A stretch of 64,000 nt of DNA from the NCBI GenBank assembly GCA_019321725.1, contig CM033115.1:17122673-17186672 (forward strand). The letters run 5' to 3'. How positions within the stretch are numbered: position 1 is the first letter of the stretch; every line of letters starts with the position of its first letter. Source of the stretch: Paulownia fortunei. Its lineage: Eukaryota > Streptophyta > Magnoliopsida > Lamiales > Paulowniaceae. The position numbers and the translations under genes are program-made. Below, piece after piece: positions 35,701-48,759 of the stretch. The notes beneath the pieces were generated by a model, which was given only the letters and a program-made list of their open reading frames with translations, had not been told where the DNA came from and searched no databases.

Positions 35701-38700
35701 GTTGAATTATTGATATTTTTTATTTATTTTCTGACTTACTTTTATTCTAACTCAGTTACAATGCAAGGAGTTCATTGTCATAATCCAAGCACTCCATTTA
35801 GTGAGTAAATACTTCCAACAAGATCCTTCATATTTTTAGCCCTTCTCAAAATGCAGGAAAAATGAAGTATTTTTTTGCATGTTATTGTTTTATTTTTCTG
35901 CATATGTATCGGTTATTTGTGAAGATGAGGGATGAATTACCTAATTTCATGACTTTGAATTCAAATGTTAGCCTCTCCCTCTAACATTCACATGGATTCA
36001 TATTTGGATCGGGTCAGCCCTGATACGGGACGCATACCAAATTTCTAACCTATGCAAAATACAACATGCAAGATTTTTGTGAATTATCTCCCCTGTTTTT
36101 TTATCTAAACTTATGCATACTAATTTAAATGGTTGAAAAAGAAAAAAGTGACCCTGCAAATTCATTGGAGATCGTATATAGAAACACTCAATTTCAATTC
36201 CCAGATAAATCAAGACTTTCATTTTTCTTTGTCTCTCTCTTTATTTTATTTGTTTTTTTGGGTGCACTTTGTTACTCTGCTGTCACACATTTTAATCCAT
36301 GGTGTGGACCACAAACAAAAGAGGGTCTTCTACTGATTTTAAAATACAAATTCTTTGCTGCTAAAGAAGCGTTCTTTGGAATGAGAATCAAGTTGAAAGA
36401 GACCCTCTCCCTTTGGCCTGCATTTTGAAAAGGTCAAAAAGGTGATGAATTGTATTTGGCATAACACACCAAAAAAATCACTTGTCAATATGAAGAAGAA
36501 TCATGTCATTGATTCTTCTTTTGGCTCTTAAAAGATTATCAAATGAAATTGTACACCTAAATGATGAGTAGGTTTTATTCTTATAAATTACTTAGGATGA
36601 TTATGAAATAAAAAATACTAGATTTTTTATTCATTCATTAAATTTTTAATTGATTTCGTGCCGTTTATTTTAAGTTTTATTTTACTTTAGAAGTAAATTC
36701 ATCTTTCTTTATTCAAATAAAATTAAGGTTAATAAAATTTGATAATTAATAGCAATCAATTTGTAGGAATGATACTTTTACTCAATCACTTTATTACATA
36801 TTCATGATAACATGCATATATTCGTTGATATCGCAATAAAGTACAAATAAATGGAACATTAGCAAAAATAATTTGTTACATTCACTTTCCTCTTTGTATC
36901 ACAAATGATATCTTTTAAGAAAAGTAGTTAATTTTTTTATTTTTTTTTTACAATTTCTCAAACAATCTTGCAACCAAGTATGGGGGACTCATTACAAAAG
37001 TTTGATTCTAGTATATATAAAAACAAAAAAAAAAAAAACAAAAAATTGAAAGAAGTGATCATTCTTCTAAAACTGATTGGCATGTTTAATTTAATTTTCA
37101 AAAGTCAGGTTTATTTACAACGATCAATGTGATAAATTTGATCAGGGATATTGAATTTCCACAACTAGCCTCATTTGTAAGTAAATAAAAAAAGAACACC
37201 ATTACTAAATACGATTAAGAATTTCATTGAGAATTTATTTTCAAAAAACACCACCATGTAATTAGCATAAAAAAAAAATCATTTTTTTAGCTGGCATAAA
37301 TAATTAAAAATTGGATTTGTATGTGCTAAAGTGACTTATTAAAGGAATTATCTTTCCTGCATCAAACATTCCTAGCTTATTATTATTCTAATCATATTAT
37401 ATGAAAATAAACCCAATAGAGAGACTCAAAACTTCTAAGGGGAGTGGGAGAAATTTAGTCAAAAATGGAGGCAGAACAAATTGGGATGGAGGGAAGGGGG
37501 ACAAAACTAAGATTGATTTCTTTCTGCTAATTTATGGATTATACCACAAGGTTTGAAAATCATGAGAGCAGTGGTAAAATTGAGGTTTCAATTTTTTTAC
37601 AATAATTAATGGTTCAAATCCATACATGTGATATTTATCTACTACGTAATAGTAGTTGATAATAAATTATTGATAATTGTTAAATATTAATTATCAATTA
37701 TTAATTATTTTTTAATTTTTAATTTTTAATATTCGTAATATAATGATGCATGCAATTGATTCCGTTTAAAAAAAAAAATGTAAGACGGTGACCATCTCCA
37801 CTCATCCCTCATTGGTTCCCCATCCTCAATATATTTATTATCAGTACACCAATTCTTAGTATCATCATATGAGAGGAAGGAATCTGGAATGAACTTAAAT
37901 CATTTTTATATACTCAATTTGTAACATTTGTTATTGATATCTTGATGCAATTTATATTATCAACAATTGAAAATGAGTGACACATAAAAAATTTGATCTG
38001 GTAGGTAGTTTTGGTATAGTAGTAGTCTTTTTTTTTAATTTTTAAATCTTTCGTCTCTCTTTTCTCTCACACATTCTCTCTTTTTCTCTGTTTATTTTTT
38101 TCTTTTTTGGTAACTTTAATTTTATTTAAATCCTCTCTCATTTCTTCGTACATTCTTTCTTCTCATCTCTTGTCTCACCATTTATTCTACTGATTTTTAT
38201 TCAAGTCTTTTTATCAAATTTTTCATCTTTTTTTAGTTGATTTTTGTTAAAAAAAAAAAAGTTCTCATTAATTTTTCCTTTTCTTTTAGCATGTATAAAA
38301 CATTTGTTCAACTATAAATAAAAAGTTTAAACACTGTTGAAAAGAAGGGTCTTAGATGTTGTTTCCCCCTACCTCCCCCACTGAATAATTAGGACTTGTA
38401 TGCATAAAAATAAAGACATGGTATCTTGATCTTGTCCATGGAATGACCCTAGCAATAGTTGATAAGTCTAATCTGAAAGCAATACTTAGTAATGGATGGA
38501 GGGGCCATTGTTGGCAATGCTCTCAAGTGCCATTAACCCCTTTTCATCATGTCATATTAATCACTTTAGATAAATAATTAATTAACCCTTTTCTTCTACT
38601 ACAATTTCGGTTTTTCTTTAACAATCACATTTTCCACCTCAACCTAACACATTTTCTTTAGGGTTCATGCTTTTTAATTAATCACAACCAATTTTTGAAT

Positions 38701-38967
38701 CATTAAATGATTCAAATTTGGACTTTGGATTATGGATTCGTATCAATAAAAGCATGATGTTTTAGTTTTGATTTAGGGTCTGTTACCAAGCATCCATTTA
38801 TAATCAATCAAGCATTAAGGGATATAGGGGTTTGTTTTGTAGTTGCAACTTTATGTGGGATATTGCACTATAGCAAGAGGACTTATCTGGCAATGGGCTC
38901 ACCAAAGTCGATAGAGGTATGATAGGATCATGAAACAAGCCTCGTGGGAACCAACTTTTCTTCTCTT

Positions 38968-39005
<38 letters not shown>

Positions 39006-39328
39006 TTTTATTTGACATTGTTTGGCCTAAAAGTAAAGGCTCAAAGACATTAAAGAAGGGAAGCTCACTCACTTGTGAGCTGTGGCCCCATTTCACAGAG
39101 AGTGAAGCAAAAAGGAGTGTTACAAAAACCGACCTAACAGATGGTAAAGAAAGAGAGCACATTACAAAAAGTCACAAAGGAAAGCTGTCCCCTCTCATTT
39201 ATTTTAAATTTACTCATCCAAACTCAAATCACAACCCAAAACAGATCATATATTCTTCAGTTTTTGAGGCTAAGAAATTTACCTAAAAAATTCTCAGAAG
39301 AAGAAGAAGTTTGTGTAATATTAACACC
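32746..39328. other. Long AT-rich intergenic region
   Basis: No recognisable gene. It contains a poly-T tract (about 32752-32772) and degenerate repeats around AAATAATAACCTTCATT at about 33579, 33676 and 33875. Between 34080 and 34480 there are low-complexity repeats rich in AAATTAGGCC-like words. A 99-codon + frame at 36129-36428 has one hydrophobic segment but no family resemblance. The last 400 bp are the promoter and leader of the 39.3-kb gene, including a (CT)n tract at about 38970-39002. Confidence 0.5.
38970..39002. repeat. (CT)n tract in the 5' flank of the 39.3-kb gene
   Basis: About 15 CT units within a longer pyrimidine-rich stretch, about 330 bp before the ATG. Such tracts are common in plant 5' leaders and core promoters, so it may be transcribed. 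Confidence 0.75.
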
Positions 39329-40396
39329 ATGAAAGGTAGAGAAGGCAAAGGACCTCCTGCAGCTGATTTACTGGTATGTTTTCCTTCTAGAGCTCACTTA
39401 AGTTTAATGCCAAAGCCAATTTGCAGCCCGGCTAGGCCACCGGAGCCAGCCACGCGCCACCATCATCATCACCGCCACCGCCACCACCACCACCACCACC
39501 ACCCTAACCATCATCATCACCTGAGGAAATCTGGCAACAGAGGTGGCGCTGGCCATGCTAGCCCACTCTTGTGGGCTAAAACCAAGCATCACAATTCAGA
39601 TATATCAGAGCCTACATCCCCAAAAGTCACTTGTGCAGGGCAAATTAAAGTTAGGCCCAAGCCCAGCTCATGCAAGAATTGGCAATCAGTGATGGAAGAG
39701 ATTGAGAGGCTACACAATAACAGGAAACAGAAGAAAAGATCTGCATGGATTGAAGCATTCGGGTTGAAGAAAGATGTGATGCAATTCTTGACATGCTTAC
39801 GCAACATCCGCTTCGATTTTCGCTGCTTCGGTTCGTTTCCCACCGCTGAGATCTCATCGGATGACGAAGAAGATGATGATGATAACGATGATGGAGAAGA
39901 AAATTACCGAGAAAATATTCGAAACTCGGGATCAAAAGAGGAGAGTGAGGAGAATGATCACAACTCCAGAGCTGTTTTCTCCAAGTGGTTCATGATTTTA
40001 CCAGAAGATCAAGGTAAAGAATTCATCACACAAGAGGAAAGCAAAGGGAAAATGATTACGCCTTGTTTGGATAATGAGGATGAGGATGAGGATGAGAATG
40101 AGGATGAGGATGAGGATACTTCAAGTGCTCCGCCACCGAACGCGCTATTGCTCATGCGCTGTCGATCTGCTCCGGCGAAAAGCTGGCTGGAAGAGAAAGA
40201 AGAAGAGGAAAAAGAAAAAGGAAAGGAAATGGAAAAGGAAAAGGAAAAGGCAAAGGAAGCAGAGGGGAAACAGAGGTTGGTGGTGATGACATGTGGAGCA
40301 GAATTCTCCAAACTTTCAGCTGATATTGCAAAGGAAACATGGGTTGTGGGAGGAACCAAAGATATGCTTTCAAGAAGTCGAAGCTGGAAGAGATGA
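39329..40396 (+). CDS. His-rich/acidic plant protein of unknown function (protamine-P1-like family)
   Basis: A single-exon gene for 355 aa. The first ATG (39329) starts the conserved-looking N-terminus MKGREGKGPPAADLLVCFPS, followed by LMPKPICSPARP (about 26-37). A His-rich stretch occupies about residues 44-64, and a globular-looking segment with NWQSVMEEIERLHNNRKQKK follows at about 117-136. Next comes WIEAFGLKKDVMQFLTCLRN. There are two acidic runs (about 177-192 and 249-263) and the motif PPNALLLMRCRSAPAKSW (about 269-286). After a Lys/Glu helix (about 287-313), the protein ends in an Arg/Ser tail (SRSRSWKR). From memory the ends match uncharacterised plant proteins sometimes labelled protamine P1 family; nothing links it to real protamines. 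The basic tail and charge patches suggest a nuclear or nucleic-acid-associated protein, but this is only inference. Confidence 0.88.
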   Translation: MKGREGKGPPAADLLVCFPSRAHLSLMPKPICSPARPPEPATRHHHHHRHRHHHHHHHPNHHHHLRKSGNRGGAGHASPLLWAKTKHHNSDISEPTSPKVTCAGQIKVRPKPSSCKNWQSVMEEIERLHNNRKQKKRSAWIEAFGLKKDVMQFLTCLRNIRFDFRCFGSFPTAEISSDDEEDDDDNDDGEENYRENIRNSGSKEESEENDHNSRAVFSKWFMILPEDQGKEFITQEESKGKMITPCLDNEDEDEDENEDEDEDTSSAPPPNALLLMRCRSAPAKSWLEEKEEEEKEKGKEMEKEKEKAKEAEGKQRLVVMTCGAEFSKLSADIAKETWVVGGTKDMLSRSRSWKR

Positions 40397-43300
40397 TCAT
40401 CAAGATTCATCAAGGTCCTTCATATATTTCTTTTTTCTTGATTTTTTTTTTTTTTTTGAATTTTTCTTGCTACTAAGGTTAAATTTTCATTTATTTTGTT
40501 ATGAATAACTGATGTTGGAACTGATATATATTCTGAATTCTGTGTTAAAAAACCTGATCAAAAGTCCATTGTTCAGGTTTTCAAGGTTATTTGGGTATGT
40601 TTTTGCTCTGTATTGAAAAAAATGTACTACTTGTGTATAGCAACAGATTTTTGAGTTTTCTCATTTCTGGGCCCTATAACAATATTATATAACGCGCACC
40701 TTGTATTTCTTTGTTTGGAGTATTTAAATGGACATTGGGTCCTATAATTGGTCTTTTACATGCTTGTTTCTCTAATTTATGGTATATTTGTTATTTTTTT
40801 CTATTGTCTTTATTTTGATGCGGTTTTAATCAATGTTTTCAACCATGTCGATTCGCTCCAATTAGTCATATAAAATCAAAATTGATTAAACCAATTTTTA
40901 TTTATTTTTTATTTTTTATTTTTTAAAGAAATCTAAATTTGATATTTTGTTATATTTATATAATTATTTAAATTTTGTATTTTGTTAGATATTTTTTAAG
41001 TAGTTATTTATTTTTTTACATTTAAAATATATTACATGATAATACATAATATAATAAAAAAATATAATTAATTTCATTAGACCGATCTGACCGACGGGAC
41101 CGATTGAACCGTAAATTAATATCAAGATCAATTTAATCATTGATGCAGTTATGAATATATTATTTTTAATGGTTTAAGTGAAAGTAATTAACAATTATTG
41201 AAAGTATTTTTTCTCGTTTTTGAGGTGGTTATATGAATGTCAGTACAAAACTTATAGCATAATTCGTGAGTGATACAAAGATTATAGATATATTATATGA
41301 TGATAGGCATTTTTCTAGTATATATGCATAGTCATACTTTAAAGTATTCCTTATGTCCGGGTGTCCAATTTCTTACATTACAAGACCAAACTGTAAAATC
41401 TTTTTATTTATACAATTTCTTTTTCCAATTTTGCTATCACAATTTATTTTTTTTCAAATTGTAGCATTTATTGTGTTATTTAGTCATATATTTTATAAAA
41501 ATATTGTAAAAAATATATAAACTACATTATTGCATATTATACTTACATAATTAAATTAATCGGTTGAACATTCAATATGAACGAAGAATAAAACAATGTT
41601 GACTTCTGGTACTTTGAGGGATTAAAGTTGTCAATTCCATATGGATTACAGGGATGATCCTACGCAAAAACTAACATGCAGCAATGATCAATGAAAAAGC
41701 AGTATCAATCACTTTATCTAAGACAGGAGGACAACAAGATGGAGATTTTTCTCTCAATTTTTGAAAATTGTGGCAGTTCAAATCTTTAAAAAGTCAAATT
41801 CGACAAATAGTGAGGCAGACATACATTATCAAAAATAGAGAAAATGCAAATTGTAGGAACTCAATTTAGAATACAGTAATTTGTGTTAGAACCATAAACC
41901 AATCGAGTTAAGAAAGAGACATAATGAGAAGAAAAATACGAGCACCATAAATTCGAATTTCCTTTCAACTCAAACAAATTCATTTTGGATAAGTAATCCA
42001 ACAAATCTCATCTAGACCCACCTAAACCCATTCTACTTGGATCCAACTACAAAATTCTAGAACCCAACCCAATCCAAAACTAGTTAGGTTGGATCCGTAT
42101 AAGTCCAAACTACATTGCTCCCGTGGTCCACATGTTTGCTACAAACAATTTTAGCCCCTTTCATTTATTTATTTTTTCACTTTTTTTTTTTTTTTTGGTA
42201 AATTTCATCTAATACTGAACTTCATTAAGCAAATCATGGAAAGAAATGCAACAAATATAAAGGTTTATCTTATTTCAATCTATTTGTATCTCTATAAATA
42301 TTGTCATATTCATACTTCAAAGGTTTTTCATTGTTAGTCATTTTCAAGTTTAAATTTTATTGTGAGAGAATGAAAATTAATCAAATAAAGTGAATTACGA
42401 AAAAAGAAAATGTATTCTAATGTATGTTTTTTCATTTTTAAAAATTTGGAAGGGAAATTGGATTTTGACAAAATCCATGTACTAATTAAAGTATTTACAT
42501 AGACTGGTGTACTAATTAGACATTATCCAAAAAACTCGGTTACCCGAAGTGCCTTTTAGTCTAATGTTTTTTCATCAAAGTTGGATTTAAGCTTATTCCT
42601 CTAATTTGAAAATTTTGGCCGCGCCTAATAGAGTCTGGGTGCTGTAGCTGCAATGGAGTGTTAAGAAGGTGATGCAAAAAAACATCTCTTAGTTAAAGAC
42701 TAATTCCCTGAAAAGAAAGGATTTGGTGTCAAATATTAGTATCTTTAGAATTAGTTTTTTTTTTCAATATCAAACCTATAATAAATGAGGTTATAGGTGT
42801 AAAATATTTATCAATAAATTATTTTACGCGTTTAAAAAACAAAGTGAATTACAAAAACTATCATTGAGATTTGTGTTATTTATCAAAAAAATTATCTTAA
42901 TTTATAAATTACAAATACCTTTTACATTTATTTTTGTTTTACAAATTACATCGATGAGGTATTTATAATAAAAAAATAAATTTCAAAAGCATATTTGTAA
43001 TTTTAAAAGATTGTTGATTTTTTGGTAATTAAATTAAACTTTAGAAGTAATTTTTATAATTTACACTTCAAAAACAAGATAATTGAGAAAATGTCTTGCA
43101 TCTATTAGGTCAAAACTATGAGAAAATTTGAGTTGATACAAGATCTTTGCCATCTTCAAGTCTTTTAGGGAGATTAAGTGCTTAGTATCAGATCGAGAAA
43201 GCAGATATCAATCGTAAAGAAAGAAAGAAAGAAAGGTAACCTCAACAATTAGTCATAATAGTGTCCCTCTGTTTATTAATTTTAGTATATATACGGATTC

Positions 43301-45812
43301 TTATGTAAAAATAATACCACGATGACATGTCAAGGTGATCATACTAACAAAATATGAACACCAAGACTCCAAGACATATCAAGTAGCACAACTACATAAT
43401 AAGATTGTAACAAAGATTTAGGGATTCCTGTTTAATATTCTTATTGTGAAATTAAATTCACAACAAAATAGATATATATGCATACATATATAAAATATTT
43501 AAAGATTTAGGGATTTTCTAATTTGAAATTAGATAATTTTTATTGAATATTTTTCGTAAACTTCAGTAGAGCCAAATAACTAGAGTATTTTGTTCCATTT
43601 TTTTCCTTCTTTTCCAATATTTTTATGCCTAAATAAAAATACCCAAAATATATATATAAAAAAGCTCTATTTCCAACGACAGAAAACCTTGTTTGATTTC
43701 AAAAACATGAGGGGATTTTGTAAAGTCTTATGATTCATCAAAAGCGAAATTTAAATTTATCATTAAATCTCAAAATATTTGATAGCTTAATCACTCTACA
43801 AATTATAGAGTCTGATTTGGCAAATCCTGGGACTTGCCGAGAGTCACTCACAAACTATATAAACAAGAATGGAAGAGTTGGTTTCTGTAAGGGTTCCAAT
43901 CAAAATAAGGCCTGAAATGTAACAACTTTCCAGTCCAAGGGGTGGTCTTTTGTAGCATTTGGGCTCTTATTCCTCTGGTTGGGGCCCATAATAGATGAAA
44001 CACCATTTCTCTCCTAACATCATTAAATATATATATATATATATTTATATAATACCATGCAAACATCATTTGCGAAGTTATTGAATTATATATAATGATA
44101 TTATCATTTTATTTTATAATATTATTATATACATATTCAAAACAATCATTGACCAGATCAAGATTTTGGCGAAATTGGAAAATCAATCATGTAAGACCCC
44201 TTTCAAGTTGTCCGACTAAAATTGTTGTGGCAAATATTGAATAGCAACCGCTGTCCTCACATTTAGCCTTACTCGATCCCCATGTAGACATGCCCAATAA
44301 GTTTATACTGAGTTAATTATTCACACTGACAGAGACAGTTTGAGTGAGAGGAATTTGATCACAAAATATGGAAAATCCTTGTGATATTATGCCAACTCAC
44401 AAAATTCATCATCATGTTAAGGATAGAGAATTAGTAAAAAACATAATTTGATTTATGTTTATTTATTGTTATCATTCGTCGATTTTTTAGATACTAAATA
44501 CATAGATTACGTGAATAATAAACAAATATTTCATTATGACAATACATCGAATGTTATATAAATATTAGCATCATTTGTTATTTTCACTTTTTTCTTGTTT
44601 TGCTCACGTTTTGGATAATATATAAAAGCTTACCTAAATTTCAGACACTAGTTGCTTGTCTAGCTCAGCCACAGGGAATAATGCCATTGCCAAAAGGTGA
44701 CAGCCTAATATTTCCATTAATTCATTCAAAGATATGACCCTTTAAGGTTGCTAGAGCAACGACATGTTCCTTTAAAATCCCTTAGCCACAACAAAGATCT
44801 TATATTGTTCCATAGAATATATATTCTTTGAAGAACAATTGTACAAAATGTTAGTGGTAAATGAGAAGATTGATTATGTAGAAAGACGAAAGCGGATTAG
44901 TATTTCCACGCATAGAATTTATATAAGAATAAGAATAATTCTTCATTTCTTTTTGGGAAAAGAGGAACTGGCTTTGTTTTGGAGTAATAAGCACTATTCT
45001 AACCACACTATTTGTATGAGAAAGATTCATAATAAATTCATAGTAGAAACATCGTTTATGGAATAACAAACAGTTATTTTTTTTATTAGAAAAAAAAAAA
45101 AAAAAAAACAAGATAAGATGGTCAGAGTATCTTACCCAGAATTCAAATTCGAAAAGTTGTCCTCTAAAAAGACAAATATTGAAGGGATTGATCTTAAATT
45201 ATGAGATTTTATTATATCTTTTCTTTTTCTCTTTGTCGTCCAAGGGATGAAATGAATGTAATAAAAAAATAATAATTTTTTTTCTTTTTCGCATGATCAT
45301 AAAAGGAGATGGTGGAAAAACAACATGTATCAATGAAGATTCTGGGGTACTTCATTTTTATCAAATCTGTACAAAATCTTGTTTGAATTCTTGAAACAGA
45401 CAAAATGAGTTTGGATCAAAGTAAACGGATAGGGCCCTTGGCTTCAATTAATTATCAGAAAAAAAAAAAGCAACCAGCTTTTGTTCTTGATTTGAAAAAT
45501 TGCCAATCCAATCACACTAAACAATAGATTAGTGAGAAAAAAATTTCCTAACCAAAAAAGAAAAGGTAAAAAAAAAAAAAAAAGAGATGTGATCACTTCC
45601 TCCCATTGAACAAAAAGCCCTACTGTACAAATTCAAACAAAAACCCCTAGGGAAAAAAGAAAAAAATAAGTACTCTCAAACCTAAGAGATGCCCCCATGA
45701 AAGTCAATCATAAATTGAGGCCTGTTTGCTTCATTCTAGTCTTGTGTTTCTTGGCTATATATGCATTACAGCTTTGATCCATTTTCTTGCTGTTTATTAT
45801 TATATCCTTCAA
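40397..45812. other. Intergenic region containing a MITE-like element
   Basis: The first 150-200 bp are the 3'UTR of the upstream gene. No other gene recognised. It holds a MITE-like element (42842-43068), a GAAA repeat at about 43210-43235, an (AT)n at about 44030-44045 and many A/T homopolymers. Confidence 0.5.
42842..43068. mobile_element. MITE-like element, uninterrupted copy
   Basis: About 227 bp with imperfect terminal inverted repeats. The left end is AAGTGAATTACAAAAACTAT; the right end, read on the complement, is AAGTGTAAATTATAAAAATT. The interior has AAATTACAAATACC and ATATTTGTAATTTTAAAAG. The same end and interior motifs occur on both sides of the copia element at 58-63 kb, which shows this is a repeat family. 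No coding capacity. The superfamily is undetermined. Confidence 0.6.
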
Positions 45813-48759
45813 TCAGGTGCAGTATAACTTTATAGAGCTCTCTAACATGTCAGCATTGTCTCCTGGAATTTCCTTAATTTGTGAACCATCTCTGTGTGTA
45901 CTAAATGTTGGAATAACTTTGACACCCTCTGATTTGGCTATGCTGGAGTTGTCTTCAATATCAACCTGAAACAATCAGTATAGCCCATGTAAACATCTTG
46001 CTAGTGAAAGAATAGTTGCAAATTAGCACATTATCCAACTTATCATGTTGCTGATGCATTAATTTTGTAAGAAAAAGGTTATCCAATTCCTACTGTAAAT
46101 GGCATGTATTGCACATATTGCACTTTGTATCTTATACTTTGCTTTGAAATAACATCGGATTTGGCACCCAAGAAACGAACAAAGGATGTCTAGTTTCAAG
46201 ATAATTTTGAGAAGAAAAGAACGAAGTTTGAGAAAGCTGACAGAAGGAAATTTTAGGCAAACTTCTTCTAAAAGTATAGAGAGGATTACCAGGTCTGGTT
46301 GTGAAGTATGTAAAGTGTTTGTTGCTGGATACTGATGTAAGGTTGGAAATAATGTCCGTCTCCATACTGTGGCCATTGTGCAGCTTGTTGAGCTGTATCT
46401 TTGCTTCCAAAAGTGCGGCGCTCACCTCTTCATCTCCCGGGGTTTCTTGCATCAGCATTTCGTAATCTTGAATTGCAGCCGCCCATTTTTCCAACTACGT
46501 CACATGAATTAGAAACAGGGTCCAATAGTTAACGATCCATTGTCAACTAACATAAGCTAACTTAATGTTGTTATCAGGGTCGGAACCAGAATTTTAGATT
46601 GGCGGGGCAAGTTTTGCAAATGAAGTTCTGTATTAGATATTATTATTTTGCAAGGAAATTCACCTGATCATTGCAGTTAGCCCTACGCAATCTTGCCTTG
46701 CTGTAAGAAGGACGGACAAGAAGAGCTGCTGTGCAATCTTCCACTGCTTTCTCATATTGTCCTAGTTTAGATCGACAAGCAGCTCGATTGCACAGCAAAA
46801 CAGAGTTGTATGGATCTTTCTCCAGTCCTTTGTTGTATGCAATTAAAGCCTCTGAGAACCTGGATCCCTTGAATAGTCGGTTGCCATTTAGTCGAGCTAA
46901 TGCCACAGATCTGACCCTTTCTGCAGTTAAGTTCATGCTATTGCTGGAATCAAACTGTAAGGCTTGTTGAATAGCACTCACAGCATCCTCAAACCTATTG
47001 ATATGGAACAGCAAATTATTTGACAAGTAAACAGTATATTTCCAACGATACCGTTACATGAAAATTTAAGCAAATGACACTCATATGAAAGAAAACCAAT
47101 TAGTTGATTCCATAGCATATTACTTTGTAACAAGAAATTGAAGCCTCGTGATTGGGCTTTAAAGTACATCCTCCAAATTTTCAATGAAATCTTTAATTAT
47201 TTCTTATCCTATGGATTCAATTCTAAGTATCCAAGGTAAATGTTGTACTAACCTGCCATTAGCCATGTAAACCAGGGCACGACCTTCTAATAGACCAGCT
47301 GTAGCAGAGGAACCTAAGAACCCAGCATAGAGTTCAATGCAGAAATGTGGTGCATTTTGTATGATGGTGTACGCCTCTTGGTGTCTATGGAGTTTCATCA
47401 AAGCCTCTGCTTTCATTGCGTAAATCTACAGATAAACAACCAAACATGTAACACTACTGGCATTTGGCACGCATAAAGTTGAGACATGAATAGAACTAGA
47501 ATCAATCGTCTTTGTGTCTGTCTATCTCACATAGTAAAATGCCACTGCATGTGGCATCGCTATGCATCCGAGACTTTGGACTAAGTGTTGCATGGATTTA
47601 CTTTGGAGTTCTAACCTGTGGAGCTGAATCTGCACCTAGGGATAATGCAGTCTGGCTCTCATTAAGCAGTTTTCTCCAGTCTCCATGATTATGAGCTTCA
47701 AAGCACCTGTCAAGGCAATTCTTGAGATCTTGAGCTTGAGAAATGTCCTCAGGGCTGGCCTTACATCCCGAGCATTTGTAGTGGTAAACTGCTTTCTCTG
47801 CTACTCCCAATCTGCAAAACATAGTAACAACTACTACATTAGAAAAACTAGAGCTTTCCCAATCACTTGAATTCTTGTCAAACCTCTTTCAAGTTTTTCT
47901 TTTTCTTTTTCTACCTTAAATACAGTTTTGCTAGCCGACAGTGAGCATTATGATATGAAGAATCTATTCGGATAGCCTCTCTGCATTGGAGAACGGCCTC
48001 TACAAGGCGGCCTAACCCCATCAACGCCGCACTCTTGTTGCTGTAATAGCAAGCCTTGCTTGGATCAATGGAAATTGCTTGGTTGTATAGCGCTAATGCC
48101 TCCTCATATTTTCCCTGCTTGTACTTCTCATTTCCTAATGACTTGATAACATCAGGGTTCAATCTATTCCTCGGACTATGCAATATGTTCCCAAGTTGAT
48201 GGCTTGTTTCCACTGGCTTCTTTGCAACATTTCCCTTAACCACACCTTTAAGATCACTTTTACTGCCTTTCCCCTGCTTCTTCAAATTTCCCAAATGGCC
48301 TAAAAGCATGACATTGCCCGTTGAACCTCGATAAAGGGTCCCATTTGCATCCAACTTCCGTTGATCAGCAAGTGTCAGGCTCAATTCACTGGAGGTGAAG
48401 GTTGGTTCCTTGGAAAGCCATCTAGTGTAGGACGAATTCACCAATTGCGACGCTTTGTTTGAGCCGGAATTGTTGGAGGATGACGTCGATCTTCTTGCAG
48501 CATCAGAAACTCTGGCTCCCTGATACTGATCACGATAGTTTGAAGGCCTCGGCCTGGCAGGAATCGGCTTTTCGTGTGGCTTTTTGCCTTGTACAGACTG
48601 AGCTATAGCTGATTTTGAGGAATCGAGTTGCTTCTTTGAATGTGGACTGCCTTGAAACAGGACAGCAGTTCTTGGCCTGAATCCCTTCAGCTGAAAAACT
48701 ACCCTCATGAAACCACAGCCCATCTCATTTTCCAATCCATACTTCGCAGTTTCTGCCAT
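45813..48759 (-). CDS. TPR-repeat thioredoxin-like (TTL) gene with disrupted C-terminal thioredoxin part
   Basis: A TTL-type protein; Arabidopsis relatives act in osmotic-stress/ABA and brassinosteroid responses as scaffolds. Exons on the - strand: 48759-47915, 47811-47616, 47425-47253, 46994-46664, then 46494 onwards. They join in frame to 635 aa if exon 5 is read through to the stop at 46132. The N-terminus (about 1-190) is Ser/Lys/Arg-rich and disordered. TPRs follow: NPDVIKSLGNEKYKQGKYEE and two more at the end of exon 1, then LYAGFLGSSATAGLLEGRAL, then NGNRLFKGSRFSEALIAYNK, DPYNSVLLCNRAACRSKLGQ and PSYSKARLRRANCNDQ. The family's C-terminal thioredoxin-like domain starts correctly (LTSVSSNKHFTYFTTRPG) and then goes out of frame. 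The last family exon is still present (45965-45813; VDIEDNSSIAK, GDNADMLESSIKLY, stop) with a good acceptor but no in-frame donor. ATG 48759 is chosen because the upstream in-frame codon is GTG. Confidence 0.85.

Noticed and set aside
36129..36428. 99-codon + frame with one hydrophobic segment
   Set aside because: No family resemblance, and translation in an overlapping frame is equally open. Typical chance frame in AT-rich DNA.
46268..46291. A 22-nt GTAATC...TTTTAG stretch in TTL exon 5 whose removal would put the thioredoxin frame right
   Set aside because: It has GT and AG ends and restores the frame, but 22 nt is far below the size of spliceable plant introns, and about 13 expected residues would still be missing. 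Best explained as the scar of a deletion.
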